Origin: Negativicutes bacterium
GTDB taxonomy: Bacteria; Bacillota_C; Negativicutes; Sporomusales_B; JARLHX01
Assembly (NCBI GenBank): GCA_031292015.1
Contig: JARLHY010000178.1
Coordinates: 1-64,000, forward strand
Direction: 5' to 3'
Length of the DNA: 64,000 nucleotides
In this document: one piece after another, positions 8,233-20,988 of the stretch
Layout of the letters: each line of letters opens with the position of its first letter
Numbering within the stretch: the stretch's first letter is position 1
The notes under the pieces: model-generated
The model's input: the letters and a program-made list of their open reading frames with translations, nothing else
Databases searched by the model: none
Told to the model about the DNA's origin: nothing
Position numbers and translations under genes: made by a program

Positions 8233-8466
8233 GTGGGCTTGGTGAAGAGGCAGGATAAGCGGCAGATGCTTGACGCTTTTTCACTGGTGGGCACCATCGG
8301 AATCAGTATGGTGGCCTCGGTGGCGGTTGGCCTGTTCGGCGGCCGGGCCATCGACGGCTGGCTTGACAGTTCTCCCTGGGCCACTATCGCCGGCATCGTG
8401 CTGGGGATGATATCCGGCCTGTGGGCTACATATAAACGGGTTACCGAAGTCGAAAGAGATAAGTGA
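8233..8466 (+). CDS. atpZ: AtpZ/AtpI-family small membrane protein of the ATP synthase operon
   Basis: A 77-residue protein with two membrane helices (about 19-39 and 46-67) joined by the short GGRAIDGWL turn, as in the ATPase gene 1 (AtpZ/AtpQ) family. In related operons it helps assembly or Mg/Ca entry for the synthase. It is first in the atp operon, and its stop codon overlaps the atpI start (TGATG). The start is uncertain: GTG 8233, TTG 8239 and GTG 8242 are all possible, and none has a clean ribosome site. Confidence 0.8.
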   Translation: MGLVKRQDKRQMLDAFSLVGTIGISMVASVAVGLFGGRAIDGWLDSSPWATIAGIVLGMISGLWATYKRVTEVERDK

Positions 8467-8846
8467 TGCAAGAGTTTACCATCGAAGTCAAACGAACGCT
8501 GGGGCAGATTGCTGCACTGCTGGCCCTGCTGGCCGGCTGCTCCTGGCTGATGGGCCACGCGGCGGCGATACCGGGACTATTCTTGGGAGGGGCGGCCAGC
8601 GCTGTTTACTTTCTGCTGATGAGCTACCGGATCCGGCGGAGCGCCGCTTTGCCGCCGGCGAAGGCCGTGGCTTACATGCGGTCCGGCTGGATGGTGCGGC
8701 TGAGTTTCATTGTTCTTATCCTGATACTGTCGCTGAAGATTCCCCAGATCAATTTTGCCGCGGCGGTGGCGGGACTGTTCTCGCTTCAGATTGTTGTTGT
8801 TTTCAATGCCATCCTTATTGTGGCACGGTCCTTTTTCCGCAAATAA
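8466..8846 (+). CDS. atpI: ATP synthase subunit I
   Basis: A 126-residue hydrophobic protein with four membrane helices, in the usual place of AtpI. This accessory protein is linked to c-ring assembly and is not part of the finished motor. It begins at ATG 8466, sharing a base with the atpZ stop. Sequence conservation in this family is low, so the call rests on size, topology and position directly before atpB. Confidence 0.85.
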   Translation: MQEFTIEVKRTLGQIAALLALLAGCSWLMGHAAAIPGLFLGGAASAVYFLLMSYRIRRSAALPPAKAVAYMRSGWMVRLSFIVLILILSLKIPQINFAAAVAGLFSLQIVVVFNAILIVARSFFRK

Positions 8847-8876
8847 TCGCAATACAGACAAGAAAGGGGTGAAATT

Positions 8877-9563
8877 ATGGAACATGGAGGAGGACACGAA
8901 ATCGGCGGACACAAGTTGGCCCACTTAGCCGGCTTGACGTTTAACATTGATACTCTGTATATGACCTGGCTGGCTATGGCTATTGTCATCCTGATCGCGT
9001 ACATGGCGACCAGGAGGCTCGCGCTGGTGCCCACCGGATGGCAGAATATGGTGGAGATGGTCATAGCCGCGCTGATGGAGCAGATTGATGCCACAATGGG
9101 GCCCCAAGGCAAAAAATTAGCGCCGCTTATCATCACCCTGTTTTTGTTCTTGCTGACAGCCAATTGGCTTGGGCTTGTTCCCGGACTGACTTCGCCGACG
9201 AACGACATCAACACAACCCTCGGTTTCGCGCTGATGGTCATCGGGCTGGTGCAGATCCTGGGCATCATGAACAAGGGGATCAAAGCGTATTTCAAGCACT
9301 TTTTCGAGCCATTCATTCCCTTTGTGATCATCAACATCATCGAGGAGCTTTCCAAGCCGATTACGCTGGCTTTCCGGCTCTTCGGCAATATTCTGGCAGG
9401 GGAGATCCTGATCATCATTTTGGGTATCCTGGTGCCAATGTGGATTCCAATCCCGAACATCATCTGGCTGGGGTTCAGCGTTTTCGTCGGTGTGGTCCAG
9501 GCCTTCATCTTCACGATGCTGTCGATGTCGTACCTGGCGAATTCCCTGAAGGATCATCACTGA
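8877..9563 (+). CDS. atpB: ATP synthase Fo subunit a
   Basis: A 228-residue polytopic subunit a, the stator half of the ion channel. The essential arginine is R167 in LAFRLFGNILAGE, and the conserved C-terminal segment WLGFSVFVGVVQAFIFTMLSMSYL follows. The N-terminus is unusually rich in His and Gly (MEHGGGHEIGGHKLAHL). AAAGGGGTG precedes the ATG. It lies between atpI and atpE as expected. Confidence 0.96.
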   Translation: MEHGGGHEIGGHKLAHLAGLTFNIDTLYMTWLAMAIVILIAYMATRRLALVPTGWQNMVEMVIAALMEQIDATMGPQGKKLAPLIITLFLFLLTANWLGLVPGLTSPTNDINTTLGFALMVIGLVQILGIMNKGIKAYFKHFFEPFIPFVIINIIEELSKPITLAFRLFGNILAGEILIIILGILVPMWIPIPNIIWLGFSVFVGVVQAFIFTMLSMSYLANSLKDHH

Positions 9564-9599
9564 TTGACCAGATAGAAAACTAATCATTTTAACATCTAG

Positions 9600-9866
<267 letters not shown>

Positions 9867-9881
9867 TTGGTAGTGCGTATA

Positions 9882-9909
9882 GGGCGACGGGTATTTTTTC
9901 CCGTCGCCT
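9882..9909 (+). other. Intra-operon hairpin between atpE and atpF
   Basis: GGCGACGGG (9883-9891) pairs with CCCGTCGCC (9900-9908) around a loop made mainly of T. No T-run follows the stem, so it more likely tunes mRNA stability, protecting the highly needed atpE message, than ends transcription. Confidence 0.6.
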
Positions 9910-9939
9910 CCCTTAAGTTAGCGATAGGAGGGGCCCTGA

Positions 9940-10436
9940 TTGGTTGATTTGAATGCGACGCTTATAGCGCAAATTATAAATTTTCTCATCCTGGTCGCGA
10001 TCTTGACAAAAGTAGCCTACAAGCCGCTGATGAAAGCGCTGGCCGACCGCCAGGCCCGGATTGCCGAAAGCCTGGAGACGGCGGACAAAGAGAGGGCTGC
10101 TGCCGAGCAGCTGAAACGGGAGTACCAGGAACAGCTGGCCCAGGCCCGGACTCAGGCTCAGGCTATTGTCGACAAGGCCACCAAGCTGGCTGAGCAGACC
10201 AGGGACGAGATCATGCAGGAAGCCCGGACGGAGCACGCCCGGCTGTTAAAGGAAGCGCGCGAAGAAATCGCCCGGGAGCAGCAGCGGGCCATTGCCGAGC
10301 TGAAGAACGAAGTGGTTTCGCTGTCAATAGCCGCCGCCACGAAGATTATCGGCCATAATATCGATGCCGCCGCCAACGCCAAGTTGGTGACCGATTTCAT
10401 CGACAAGCTGGACGAGACGAAAACAGGTGGTCTGAA

Positions 10437-10443
<7 letters not shown>
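9940..10443 (+). CDS. atpF: ATP synthase Fo subunit b
   Basis: A 167-residue peripheral stalk subunit. One N-terminal membrane helix (about 5-26) is followed by a long charged coiled coil. It starts at TTG 9940 after AGGAGGGG. Its last codons overlap the start of atpH by 7 bases, which points to translational coupling. Confidence 0.95.
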
Positions 10444-12544
<2,101 letters not shown>

Positions 12545-12550
12545 TGACTG

Positions 12551-13402
12551 ATGCCTAGTGCACGGGATATACGCCGCCGCATCAAGAGCGTAAAAAACAT
12601 CCAGCAGATTACCAAGGCCATGAAGATGGTGGCTGCGGCCCGCCTGCGCAGGGCCCAGGAACGGGCCATATCCTCCCGCCCTTACACCGACAAGATCCGC
12701 GAGATGCTGGCCGGTGTTGCCGCCGGCGCCCGGGACGTGAGTCATCCGCTGTTGGCGGTGAGGGAAGTGGAGCGGACCTGCCATCTGATTCTTGGCGCCG
12801 ACAAAGGTTTGGCCGGAGCCTATACTTCCAACCTGATCAAAGAAGCGCTGCCGCATGTTCAGGGCAAGGATTCGGCGCATCTCTTGACAGTCGGACGCAA
12901 GGCCCGCGACTATTTCCGGCGGCGCAACTACAAGATCGACAAGTCTTACAGCGGCTTTTCGGAGAAACCGACCTATCAGCACGCCGCTGATATCGCCCAG
13001 GATATTGCGACTGCCTATGCCGCCGGCGAGTACGACGAGGTTTATATGGTTTACAGCCGGTTCTTTTCGCCGGTGAATATAAAACCCACGGTAATCAGGC
13101 TGTTGCCTGTGGATACCAATATCGGCCAGGCGGAGGGCGAAGCCCACGATTATATCTTCGAGCCTTCGGCGGAGGAAGTGCTGGGCCTGCTGCTCCCGAA
13201 ATACCTGGAGACAGTGATCTACGGAGCGCTGCTGCAGGCGGCGGCCAGCGAACTGGGCGCCAGGATGACGGCCATGGGGTCGGCCACCGAAAACGCCCAG
13301 GAACTGATTTCCAAGCTGGTGCTCAACTACAACAAGGTTCGCCAGGCGAATATCACCCGCGAGATATCCGAGATCGTGGGCGGTGCCGAGGCGTTGAAAT
13401 AA
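12551..13402 (+). CDS. atpG: ATP synthase F1 subunit gamma
   Basis: A 283-residue central rotor shaft. Long N- and C-terminal helices are evident (ARDIRRRIKSVKNIQQITKAM at the start, and ENAQELISKLVLNYNKVRQA near the end). It starts at ATG 12551, 6 bases after atpA. Confidence 0.96.
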   Translation: MPSARDIRRRIKSVKNIQQITKAMKMVAAARLRRAQERAISSRPYTDKIREMLAGVAAGARDVSHPLLAVREVERTCHLILGADKGLAGAYTSNLIKEALPHVQGKDSAHLLTVGRKARDYFRRRNYKIDKSYSGFSEKPTYQHAADIAQDIATAYAAGEYDEVYMVYSRFFSPVNIKPTVIRLLPVDTNIGQAEGEAHDYIFEPSAEEVLGLLLPKYLETVIYGALLQAAASELGARMTAMGSATENAQELISKLVLNYNKVRQANITREISEIVGGAEALK

Positions 13403-14830
<1,428 letters not shown>

Positions 14831-14833
14831 CGT

Positions 14834-15250
14834 ATGGCCAATCAGATCAGGCTGGATATTGTCACCCCTGAGCGCATTGTCTATTCCGAGGATGTGAACA
14901 TGGTCATCGCCCGGGCCACGGACGGCGATATCGGTGTTCTGCCGGGGCATGCCCCGCTGGTTGCCGGTCTTGACATCTGGCCGCTACGGGTGCTGACCGA
15001 GGAAAGCGAGATCCATATCTCGCTTTGCAGCGGTTTTATCGAAGTGCGGCCGGAGAAGGTAACGATTCTGGCCGGCTGCGCCGAACTGCCGGAAGAAATC
15101 GATGTCAAGCGGGCCGAAGCCGCTAAGGAAAGGGCTGAAAGCCGCCTGCGGGAAGTGGCGCCCGAGATCGACGTCGAACGGGCTGAGGCCGCTCTTCGCC
15201 GGGCACTGGTCCGGCTGAGGGTCGCCGATCAGGTGAAATATCGGGAATAA
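14834..15250 (+). CDS. atpC: ATP synthase F1 subunit epsilon
   Basis: A 138-residue epsilon subunit with an N-terminal beta sandwich (DIVTPERIVYSEDVNMV, DGDIGVLPGHAPLV) and a C-terminal helical hairpin that can brake rotation. It is the last gene of the operon and is followed at once by a strong terminator. Confidence 0.95.
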   Translation: MANQIRLDIVTPERIVYSEDVNMVIARATDGDIGVLPGHAPLVAGLDIWPLRVLTEESEIHISLCSGFIEVRPEKVTILAGCAELPEEIDVKRAEAAKERAESRLREVAPEIDVERAEAALRRALVRLRVADQVKYRE

Positions 15251-15258
15251 ACGTGAAG

Positions 15259-15285
15259 CGGCCGGAGAAAATCCGGCCGTTTTTT
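15259..15285 (+). terminator. Terminator of the atp operon
   Basis: CGGCCGGA (15259-15266) pairs with TCCGGCCG (15272-15279) and is followed by a run of six T. Confidence 0.93.
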
Positions 15286-15409
15286 GTTTGCAGGCTGTTG
15301 AAAAAAGAGGTGAATAGCCTGAAGTTAAATCAGATATTATCAAAAAGGACATTTTGATCGATATATTCTATAGTGGCCGATTTCCCATCAAGGTGGGTAA
15401 TATTTCTTT

Positions 15410-15471
15410 GCATAGCACCCCTAAAAACTGGCAACAATGAACTTAGAGTCAAGTCATGGGGAGTGCTATGC
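15410..15471 (+). promoter_or_regulatory. Inverted repeat occluding the ywmB start
   Basis: GCATAGCAC (15410-15418) pairs with GTGCTATGC (15463-15471), with CCC/GGG able to extend the stem past a one-base bulge. The right arm contains the putative ribosome site GGGGAG and the ATG at 15468, so the folded mRNA would hide the start. Seen in sequence; control of translation is inference. Confidence 0.5.
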
Positions 15472-16220
15472 GCAAGAAGGAATATCTGCTCATCGGGATC
15501 GGAATAACGATTGTCGCGCTGCTGTTTGTCTGGAGCCGGAGCGAGCGGCTGACAACGGCCCAGGGGCTGGCACGGGCCATGCGGGCCAGCGGTGCTGTGG
15601 CGAGTGAGCTGCGGATCAGCGGCTGGAGCCGGCTGCCGGACGCGAACTTGGACGACAGTGAAATTTTGGCGCTGGCTGAGGCCGGTATGGCCGGGCTGGG
15701 GATCGATTCCGGCCGTTATAAGCTTTCTTACGGCCTGGATAGACAGGGACGCTCGGTCCGGGCTGAAGCGGCGGAGGGTGATTTTTATCTGGCGGTGACT
15801 GCCCGGTCGTCGAAAGTCGGGGCAGGTGAGGACCGGGAGGCTTATCTGGTAATAACGCTGCGGCTGACGGGGGAAAATCCGGCGTCAGGGGACTGGAACG
15901 ACAAGATAACGGCCGTCTTATCCAGGGGTGGGGATTCTCCACAGATAACCACTTGCCTGGTTGGCTGGCTTGGTGGTAAACTAGAGAAGGATCAATGGCT
16001 GGAACGACTGGAAAGCTCCAGCGGGGCTCTCAGGGCCGTTACGCATGACAGGCTGGTTGGGCCGGACTATGTGAGCGTGACTTGTTTTTCGCCTCTCTTG
16101 CCCGGCTGGGTCAGGGCGGGGGACAAGCAGGTCAACCTTAATATGGCCGTCCGTTTCAGCCCGTACGATAACCGTACATATGTCGTAGCAGGTTCACCGG
16201 TTATTATTGGTGAATATTAG
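15468..16220 (+). CDS. YwmB family protein
   Basis: About 250 residues with an N-terminal membrane anchor or signal (about 6-21) and a compact extracytoplasmic domain. The call to the YwmB/DUF1779 family rests on size, topology and position just before murA, as in Bacillus. Its biochemical function is not known. ATG 15468 is preferred because GGGGAG lies 4 bases upstream; ATG 15456 is also in frame. Confidence 0.75.
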   Translation: MRKKEYLLIGIGITIVALLFVWSRSERLTTAQGLARAMRASGAVASELRISGWSRLPDANLDDSEILALAEAGMAGLGIDSGRYKLSYGLDRQGRSVRAEAAEGDFYLAVTARSSKVGAGEDREAYLVITLRLTGENPASGDWNDKITAVLSRGGDSPQITTCLVGWLGGKLEKDQWLERLESSSGALRAVTHDRLVGPDYVSVTCFSPLLPGWVRAGDKQVNLNMAVRFSPYDNRTYVVAGSPVIIGEY

Positions 16221-16249
16221 CAGCAAGCAGTAATGTGGGAGGAACTCAT

Positions 16250-17506
16250 GTGGAAAAACTGATCGTCAGCGGCGGACGGAGATTATCCGGCACCGTAAAA
16301 GTGAGCGGCGCCAAAAATGCCGTATTGCCGATTATCGCGGCGTCGCTGCTGGGTGTAACGCCAAGCAGGCTGGAAGAAATCCCCGATCTGGATGATGTCC
16401 GTACCATTTCCGAGGTGCTCGGGTTTCTGGGGGCGAAGGTCGCATACGAAGAGCCGGGGACACTGCTGGTGGACAGCACGGATATTACCAGCAGCGAGGT
16501 TCCTTATGAGCTTACCCGGAAAATGCGGGCTTCTTTCACCGTACTGGGGCCGCTCTTGGCGCGGCGGGGCCAGGCTCGGATCTCGCTGCCCGGGGGCTGC
16601 GCCATCGGAACCCGGCCGATCGATCTGCACCTGAAAGGCTTCGAAGCCTTGGGGGCGGAAATCGTACTGGGGCATGGCTATATTGAGGCCAAAGCGCCGC
16701 AGGGACTTCGCGGCGCCAGAATTTACCTTGACTTTCCCAGTGTTGGGGCAACGGAGAATATTATGATGGCTGCCAGCCTTGCCAAGGGGCAGACCATTTT
16801 GGAAAACCCGGCTGAGGAGCCGGAAATTGTCGACCTGGCCAACTACTTAAACTCAATGGGCGCCCGGGTGCGCGGCGCCGGGACCAACGTTATCCGCGTC
16901 GAAGGAGTAAAAGAGTTGACAGGCACCACTTACACGGTTATTCCCGACCGGATCGAGGCCGGCACTTATATGGTGGCGGCGGCGATCACCGGCGGCGATG
17001 TCTGGATTGAAAACGCGCTGACTGAGCATCTCAAGCCGGTTATCGCCAAGCTCAAAGAAGCCGGGGTTTATATCGAAGAGAAGATTGACGGGGTTCGGGT
17101 GCGCGGCACCGGCGCCTTGAAGGCTGTGGATATCAAGACTCTTCCGTATCCGGGTTTTCCCACCGATATGCAGGCCCAGTTTATGGCTCTGATGACGGTG
17201 GCCACCGGAACCAGCGTGATTACCGAGACGGTTTTTGAAAATCGTTTCATGCATGTGGACGAGCTCAAACGGATGGGCGCCAATATCAAGATCGAGGGAC
17301 GCAGCGCAGTGGTGGAAGGAGTCGGCAAACTGGCCGGCTGCCAGGTGAAGGCTACCGACCTGCGGGCAGGAGCGGCGCTTATTCTGGCCGGACTTGTGGC
17401 TCAGGGTCAGACCGAAATCGGCTGCATCCATCACATCGACCGAGGTTATGAGGGGATCGTCGCCAAGTTCTGCGGTCTGGGAGCCGAGATTACGCGGGTC
17501 GGCTAG
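16250..17506 (+). CDS. murA: UDP-N-acetylglucosamine 1-carboxyvinyltransferase
   Basis: MurA adds enolpyruvate from PEP to UDP-GlcNAc, the first committed step of peptidoglycan synthesis, in the cytoplasm. K22-N23 (SGAKNAVLP) and the catalytic C117 in [12 protein letters not shown] are present, so the enzyme should be of the fosfomycin-sensitive Cys type. About 418 residues from GTG 16250, chosen because GGGAGG lies 6 bases upstream. Confidence 0.96.
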   Translation: MEKLIVSGGRRLSGTVKVSGAKNAVLPIIAASLLGVTPSRLEEIPDLDDVRTISEVLGFLGAKVAYEEPGTLLVDSTDITSSEVPYELTRKMRASFTVLGPLLARRGQARISLPGGCAIGTRPIDLHLKGFEALGAEIVLGHGYIEAKAPQGLRGARIYLDFPSVGATENIMMAASLAKGQTILENPAEEPEIVDLANYLNSMGARVRGAGTNVIRVEGVKELTGTTYTVIPDRIEAGTYMVAAAITGGDVWIENALTEHLKPVIAKLKEAGVYIEEKIDGVRVRGTGALKAVDIKTLPYPGFPTDMQAQFMALMTVATGTSVITETVFENRFMHVDELKRMGANIKIEGRSAVVEGVGKLAGCQVKATDLRAGAALILAGLVAQGQTEIGCIHHIDRGYEGIVAKFCGLGAEITRVG

Positions 17507-17533
17507 CGCACAGGCACTCATATGTTTCGTACA

Positions 17534-17565
17534 GAGGCAACCAAAGGCTGGTTGCCTCTTTGTTG
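17534..17565 (+). terminator. Terminator after murA
   Basis: GAGGCAACC (17534-17542) pairs with GGTTGCCTC (17550-17558), followed by a T-rich tail. Confidence 0.85.
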
Positions 17566-17663
17566 TTTGCTCTTTCCCCAATATTTAGATAAAAATGGAG
17601 GATTTTCTCATAAAATACGAAATATAGTAATTCGAGGCAAAATGATGATGGGATGGTTGCCCC

Positions 17664-19319
17664 ATGTCGATAGAAACGGCTGTAACAACAAGCATCATTG
17701 CCACTTCGCTAATGTTCCTCACGTACAGTTATCTGTACTTTCAGTATCGCCAAACCTATTTGACAAAATGGGTACTAGCCTGGGTGCTGTATTTGTGCAG
17801 GCAGTTGTTTTTAGAACAATCTTTTGTGGAACAGACATTGCCAATGCATTTTGCAATCTTGTATAGTGTACTAACTGTTGCTTATAGTCTCCTCATGATT
17901 GCCGGGACTGTCGAGTTTGCCGGGCGGCGGTTGTCCCGGATATGGCCGCTTGCCGGTGTGATCGCTTTTATCGCAGCTTCAGCCGGGTATTGGATGCATA
18001 TTCCCTTTACCTACTATATATTACCCGGAATAGCTTTTACTGGAACGACTTATATCGCTATCGGAAGAATCTTCTGGAAGATCAATGTGCCGGGCCTGGG
18101 TAAATATGTCACTGCCGGTGCATTTATGATGCTGGGGCTACATCATTTTGACATGCCAATTCTGTTCCCTCTTCCATGGTTTACTCCCTGGGGGTTTTTG
18201 CTTGACGGTTTGCTCAAATTCGCGATAGCCATAGGCATCATCCTTGTTTACTTTGAAAAAGTCCGTTACGATCTTGATGTCCAAGGAAAGTATTTCCGAC
18301 TGATGACCGAAAACGCGATGGATGTTATTTATCGTTACCGGATGGACAAATCCGCCGGTTTTGAATATGTCAGTCCGGCAGTGAAAGAGTTTACCGGTTA
18401 TGATCCGGACTATTTCAGGACGATCCGACAGGTTATTCATGTCGTGCATCCTGATGACCGAGCCAAATTCAAAGTGTTTCTGCGGGGAGCAACGGAATTT
18501 GATGTTCTTACCGCTTTTCGGATTATACATAAAAACGGCGATATCTTATGGGCGGAACAGAAACATTCGAAGATTACCGATACGGACTGCAGGCCTGTAG
18601 CGGTGGAAGGAATTGTGCGTAATGTAACAAAGCGGATGCGACTGGAGCAGGATATGGCGCGCCTCGACCGGCTGAATGTCGCCGGGCAGATGGCCGCCAA
18701 CCTGGCCCATGAGGTCCGAAATCCGTTGACCACTATCCGGGGCTATCTGCAGCTTTTAGGCAACAAGAGCGAATTTGCGCATTATAAGGACCAACTGGGG
18801 ATGCTGCTGGAAGAACTTGACCGGACCAACCACATCATTACCGAATATCTGGCCCTGAGCAAGGATAAGATGGTAGACATGAAGCAATGCAGCCTCAACG
18901 CAATTATTCAGTCGATTTACCCATTGCTGCAGACCGACGCAATTGCCTCCAACATCGAAGTTCAGGTGCGGTTGGAGGAAATCCCTGAGCTTTATCTGGA
19001 TGACAAGGAGATCAAGCAACTGGTGCTCAACCTGTGCCGCAACGCCGTGGAGGCCATGCCGGAAGGAGGACGCCTGGAAATCATGACCCGGGCAATGGAC
19101 GAGGCAACGGTCTTGAGCATCAAAGACCAAGGCAAGGGAATTTCTCAACAGGTGCTGAACAATCTCGGGAAACCCTTTTTTACCACCAAGGAAAGCGGCA
19201 CCGGGCTGGGTATGGCGATCTGTTACCGGATTGCCGGACGACATCACGCCAAACTGGATATCGAGACAGGTCCGGCCGGAACGACAGTATCCGTCATATT
19301 CCAGAATAGCTGGTCCTGA
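17664..19319 (+). CDS. PAS-containing membrane histidine kinase (sporulation-kinase-like)
   Basis: A 551-residue sensor kinase. About six membrane helices fill residues 10-200, then come a PAS domain (about 205-325), a HisKA helix with the phospho-acceptor H349 (LAHEVRNPLTTIRGYLQLL), and an HATPase domain with NLCRNAVEAM, DQGKGIS and FFTTKESGTGLGM. The H-box closely resembles Bacillus Kin-type kinases that feed the Spo0A phosphorelay, and no response regulator lies nearby, so a sporulation role is plausible but inferred. The ribosome site is weak. It lies between murA and spoIID, a spot without a kinase in Bacillus. Confidence 0.9.
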   Translation: MSIETAVTTSIIATSLMFLTYSYLYFQYRQTYLTKWVLAWVLYLCRQLFLEQSFVEQTLPMHFAILYSVLTVAYSLLMIAGTVEFAGRRLSRIWPLAGVIAFIAASAGYWMHIPFTYYILPGIAFTGTTYIAIGRIFWKINVPGLGKYVTAGAFMMLGLHHFDMPILFPLPWFTPWGFLLDGLLKFAIAIGIILVYFEKVRYDLDVQGKYFRLMTENAMDVIYRYRMDKSAGFEYVSPAVKEFTGYDPDYFRTIRQVIHVVHPDDRAKFKVFLRGATEFDVLTAFRIIHKNGDILWAEQKHSKITDTDCRPVAVEGIVRNVTKRMRLEQDMARLDRLNVAGQMAANLAHEVRNPLTTIRGYLQLLGNKSEFAHYKDQLGMLLEELDRTNHIITEYLALSKDKMVDMKQCSLNAIIQSIYPLLQTDAIASNIEVQVRLEEIPELYLDDKEIKQLVLNLCRNAVEAMPEGGRLEIMTRAMDEATVLSIKDQGKGISQQVLNNLGKPFFTTKESGTGLGMAICYRIAGRHHAKLDIETGPAGTTVSVIFQNSWS

Positions 19320-19346
19320 AGATACGGCCGGAAAATCGGTCCAATC

Positions 19347-19376
19347 TCTCCCGTAAAGGGAGAGATTTTTTTAATG
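19347..19376 (+). terminator. Terminator after the histidine kinase
   Basis: AATCTCTCCC pairs with GGGAGAGATT around a TAAA-type loop, followed by a T-run. Confidence 0.85.
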
Positions 19377-19448
19377 GTCGGAAATAGGCGTTTGACGAAA
19401 AAAAGCAGGACTTAAGACCTATAGTTTCGGTACTAAAGTCTCAAGGAG

Positions 19449-19712
19449 TGTGACAACATCATCCATAATATTACTAAATATCCTAATAAATCCATGGAAT
19501 CGTCAAAGCAACAAGGAATCTGGGTGGATTCTGTCGGGAGGAGTCGTTGGCCAATGCAGGGGGATATCCGCGGCAACAAGGCTTATTTCTATGTGAAAAA
19601 AATTGTCCGTAGAACCGGCTTGTATCAAGAAGCTTCCGAACGACGCTAAACAGGATATCGAGACAGGACCGACCGGAACAATAGTGTACGTCAAGTTTCG
19701 GAATAGCTAGTC
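19449..19712 (+). pseudogene. Decayed remnant of a histidine kinase gene
   Basis: At 19641-19712 the DNA closely repeats the last ~80 bases of the upstream kinase (shared pieces GGATATCGAGACAGG, CCGGAACNA, CGGAATAGCT), but the frame is broken by a TAA at 19647-19649. Upstream, 19580-19625 can be aligned loosely with the kinase segment around GKPFFTTKESGTGL. At 19449 a GTG after AAGGAGTG reads VTTSSIILLNILI, recalling the kinase N-terminus VTTSIIATSLMFL. I infer a second kinase copy reduced by internal deletion to its two ends. Within it, a 51-codon ORF (19494-19649) has no ribosome site and is not called. The rest of 19320-19851 holds a hairpin (19408-19416 with 19433-19441) and a terminator-like hairpin near 19718. 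Confidence 0.65.
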
Positions 19713-19716
19713 CGAG

Positions 19717-19740
19717 AAAGGGCCGAAAGGCCTTTTTTTG
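19717..19740 (+). terminator. Terminator after the kinase remnant
   Basis: GGGCCGAAAGGCC forms a short GC stem (GGCC/GGCC) with a GAAA-type loop, followed by seven T. It looks intact although the gene before it has decayed. Confidence 0.7.
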
Positions 19741-19851
19741 TATTTTCAGAGGCGGTTTTACAGTTTGTCTGTATCCGACGGGAAGGAGGGGAGTCCAATG
19801 AATCACTGATCCGACTTTTAACGACAAATAAAAAAAGAAGGGATGAAAGAA

Positions 19852-20988
19852 ATGCCGAATCGTCAATTAGTTCCCAAGGAGCCAATTTCTGACTGGGACC
19901 ACATCGAATTGATCGAAGCCCATTCTCAAAAGGAGAAACAAGCTATTTACCGTCTGCGCTATCAGGTACAGGTGGAAGAAATGGGGCGGATGATCCCTGG
20001 GGCCAATCATTTAAGAAAAACGATCACCGACGAATTAGATGACTGGAGCTACTTGCTTTATGCTGAGCAAAACGGGCGCATTGTCTGCACTGTCCGGCTC
20101 ACTATCGGTCTGGCGGAGGACTTTCCCAACGATCTGACTCAGATCTTTCAGTTGAAGAGGTTTCAAGAATTTGCCCCGTCATCCCCCAATCTATGTTTAG
20201 GGACAAAACTTATGGTTGTCTCTGAATTTCGCAGCACGCCAGTTATGTTCAGGCTTATGGCTATGTCCTATAAAATTGCCCGGAACAATAATGTTCAGTT
20301 CAGCTTCGGCGGGTGTAACCCTTATCTTATCCCCATGTATGAGCAATTGGGTTATCGGAGTTTTACCGCCGGATTCCAAGATCCGGGCTATGGTTTTGTC
20401 GTTCCCCAGGTAATATTGTTGGAAGATTTGCAGCATCTGATCGCCCTGGGTTCTCCTTTCCTGCGTATTGCCAGAAAATATCCCAATTCTTCAGCTGCCA
20501 GAGAATGGCTGCAGGTCAATGTCCCAGAGGTCTTTGCAGTTCCGGTCAGCGTTGTCACGGATGCGCAGGCCAAATGGGGTTATGTGACACGGCGTGTCGG
20601 GAATCTATCTGATATTGCGCCAATCCTGCAGCGGCTTACGATGGAGGAAAGCCGCCAGTTCCTTCAAATAGCGGCACCTTTCGAATGCAATAAGGGGCAG
20701 GAGTTTATCCGGACCGGCGATGTCTGCAACGAACTCAATTTGCTTATTGCCGGCGAAATGAAGGTTAGCGATGATGCCGGCCGGTCTTGGCTGGCCGGCC
20801 CAGGGGACGCTGTGGGGGCGCTAGGGCTGTTTGACCAGACCCATCACAAGGTGGACGCAACTGCCGTCAGCGACTGCGAAATTCTGGCGATATCCCGGTT
20901 TGCGTTTGAAAAACTGCTCCGGTCTCAGCCCGACCTGGCGGAAAAACTCTGTTTCGGCAGTAGGCAAACAGGGGAGGGCAGCGTATGA
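19852..20988 (+). CDS. GNAT/FeeM-like acyltransferase fused to a cyclic-nucleotide-binding domain
   Basis: About 378 residues. Residues 1-215 resemble the GNAT-fold N-acyl amino acid synthase or autoinducer-synthase type (IYRLRYQVQVEEMGR near the start, then GRIVCTVRLTIG, and FSFGGCNPYLIPMYEQLGYRSF). Residues about 255-375 look like a cNMP-binding/Crp-type effector domain (APFECNKGQEFIRTGDVCNELNLLIAGEMKV, PGDAVGALGLF), without a helix-turn-helix. The product could be an acylated amine whose synthesis responds to a nucleotide; substrate and ligand are unknown. ATG 19852 is preferred over 19843, which is too close to GAAGGG. Its stop overlaps the next gene (ATGA). Confidence 0.75.
   Translation: MPNRQLVPKEPISDWDHIELIEAHSQKEKQAIYRLRYQVQVEEMGRMIPGANHLRKTITDELDDWSYLLYAEQNGRIVCTVRLTIGLAEDFPNDLTQIFQLKRFQEFAPSSPNLCLGTKLMVVSEFRSTPVMFRLMAMSYKIARNNNVQFSFGGCNPYLIPMYEQLGYRSFTAGFQDPGYGFVVPQVILLEDLQHLIALGSPFLRIARKYPNSSAAREWLQVNVPEVFAVPVSVVTDAQAKWGYVTRRVGNLSDIAPILQRLTMEESRQFLQIAAPFECNKGQEFIRTGDVCNELNLLIAGEMKVSDDAGRSWLAGPGDAVGALGLFDQTHHKVDATAVSDCEILAISRFAFEKLLRSQPDLAEKLCFGSRQTGEGSV

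Noticed and set aside
19494..19649. 51-codon ORF between the kinase and the acyltransferase
   Set aside because: No ribosome site, and its end aligns with the kinase in a broken frame; better explained as part of the pseudogene.
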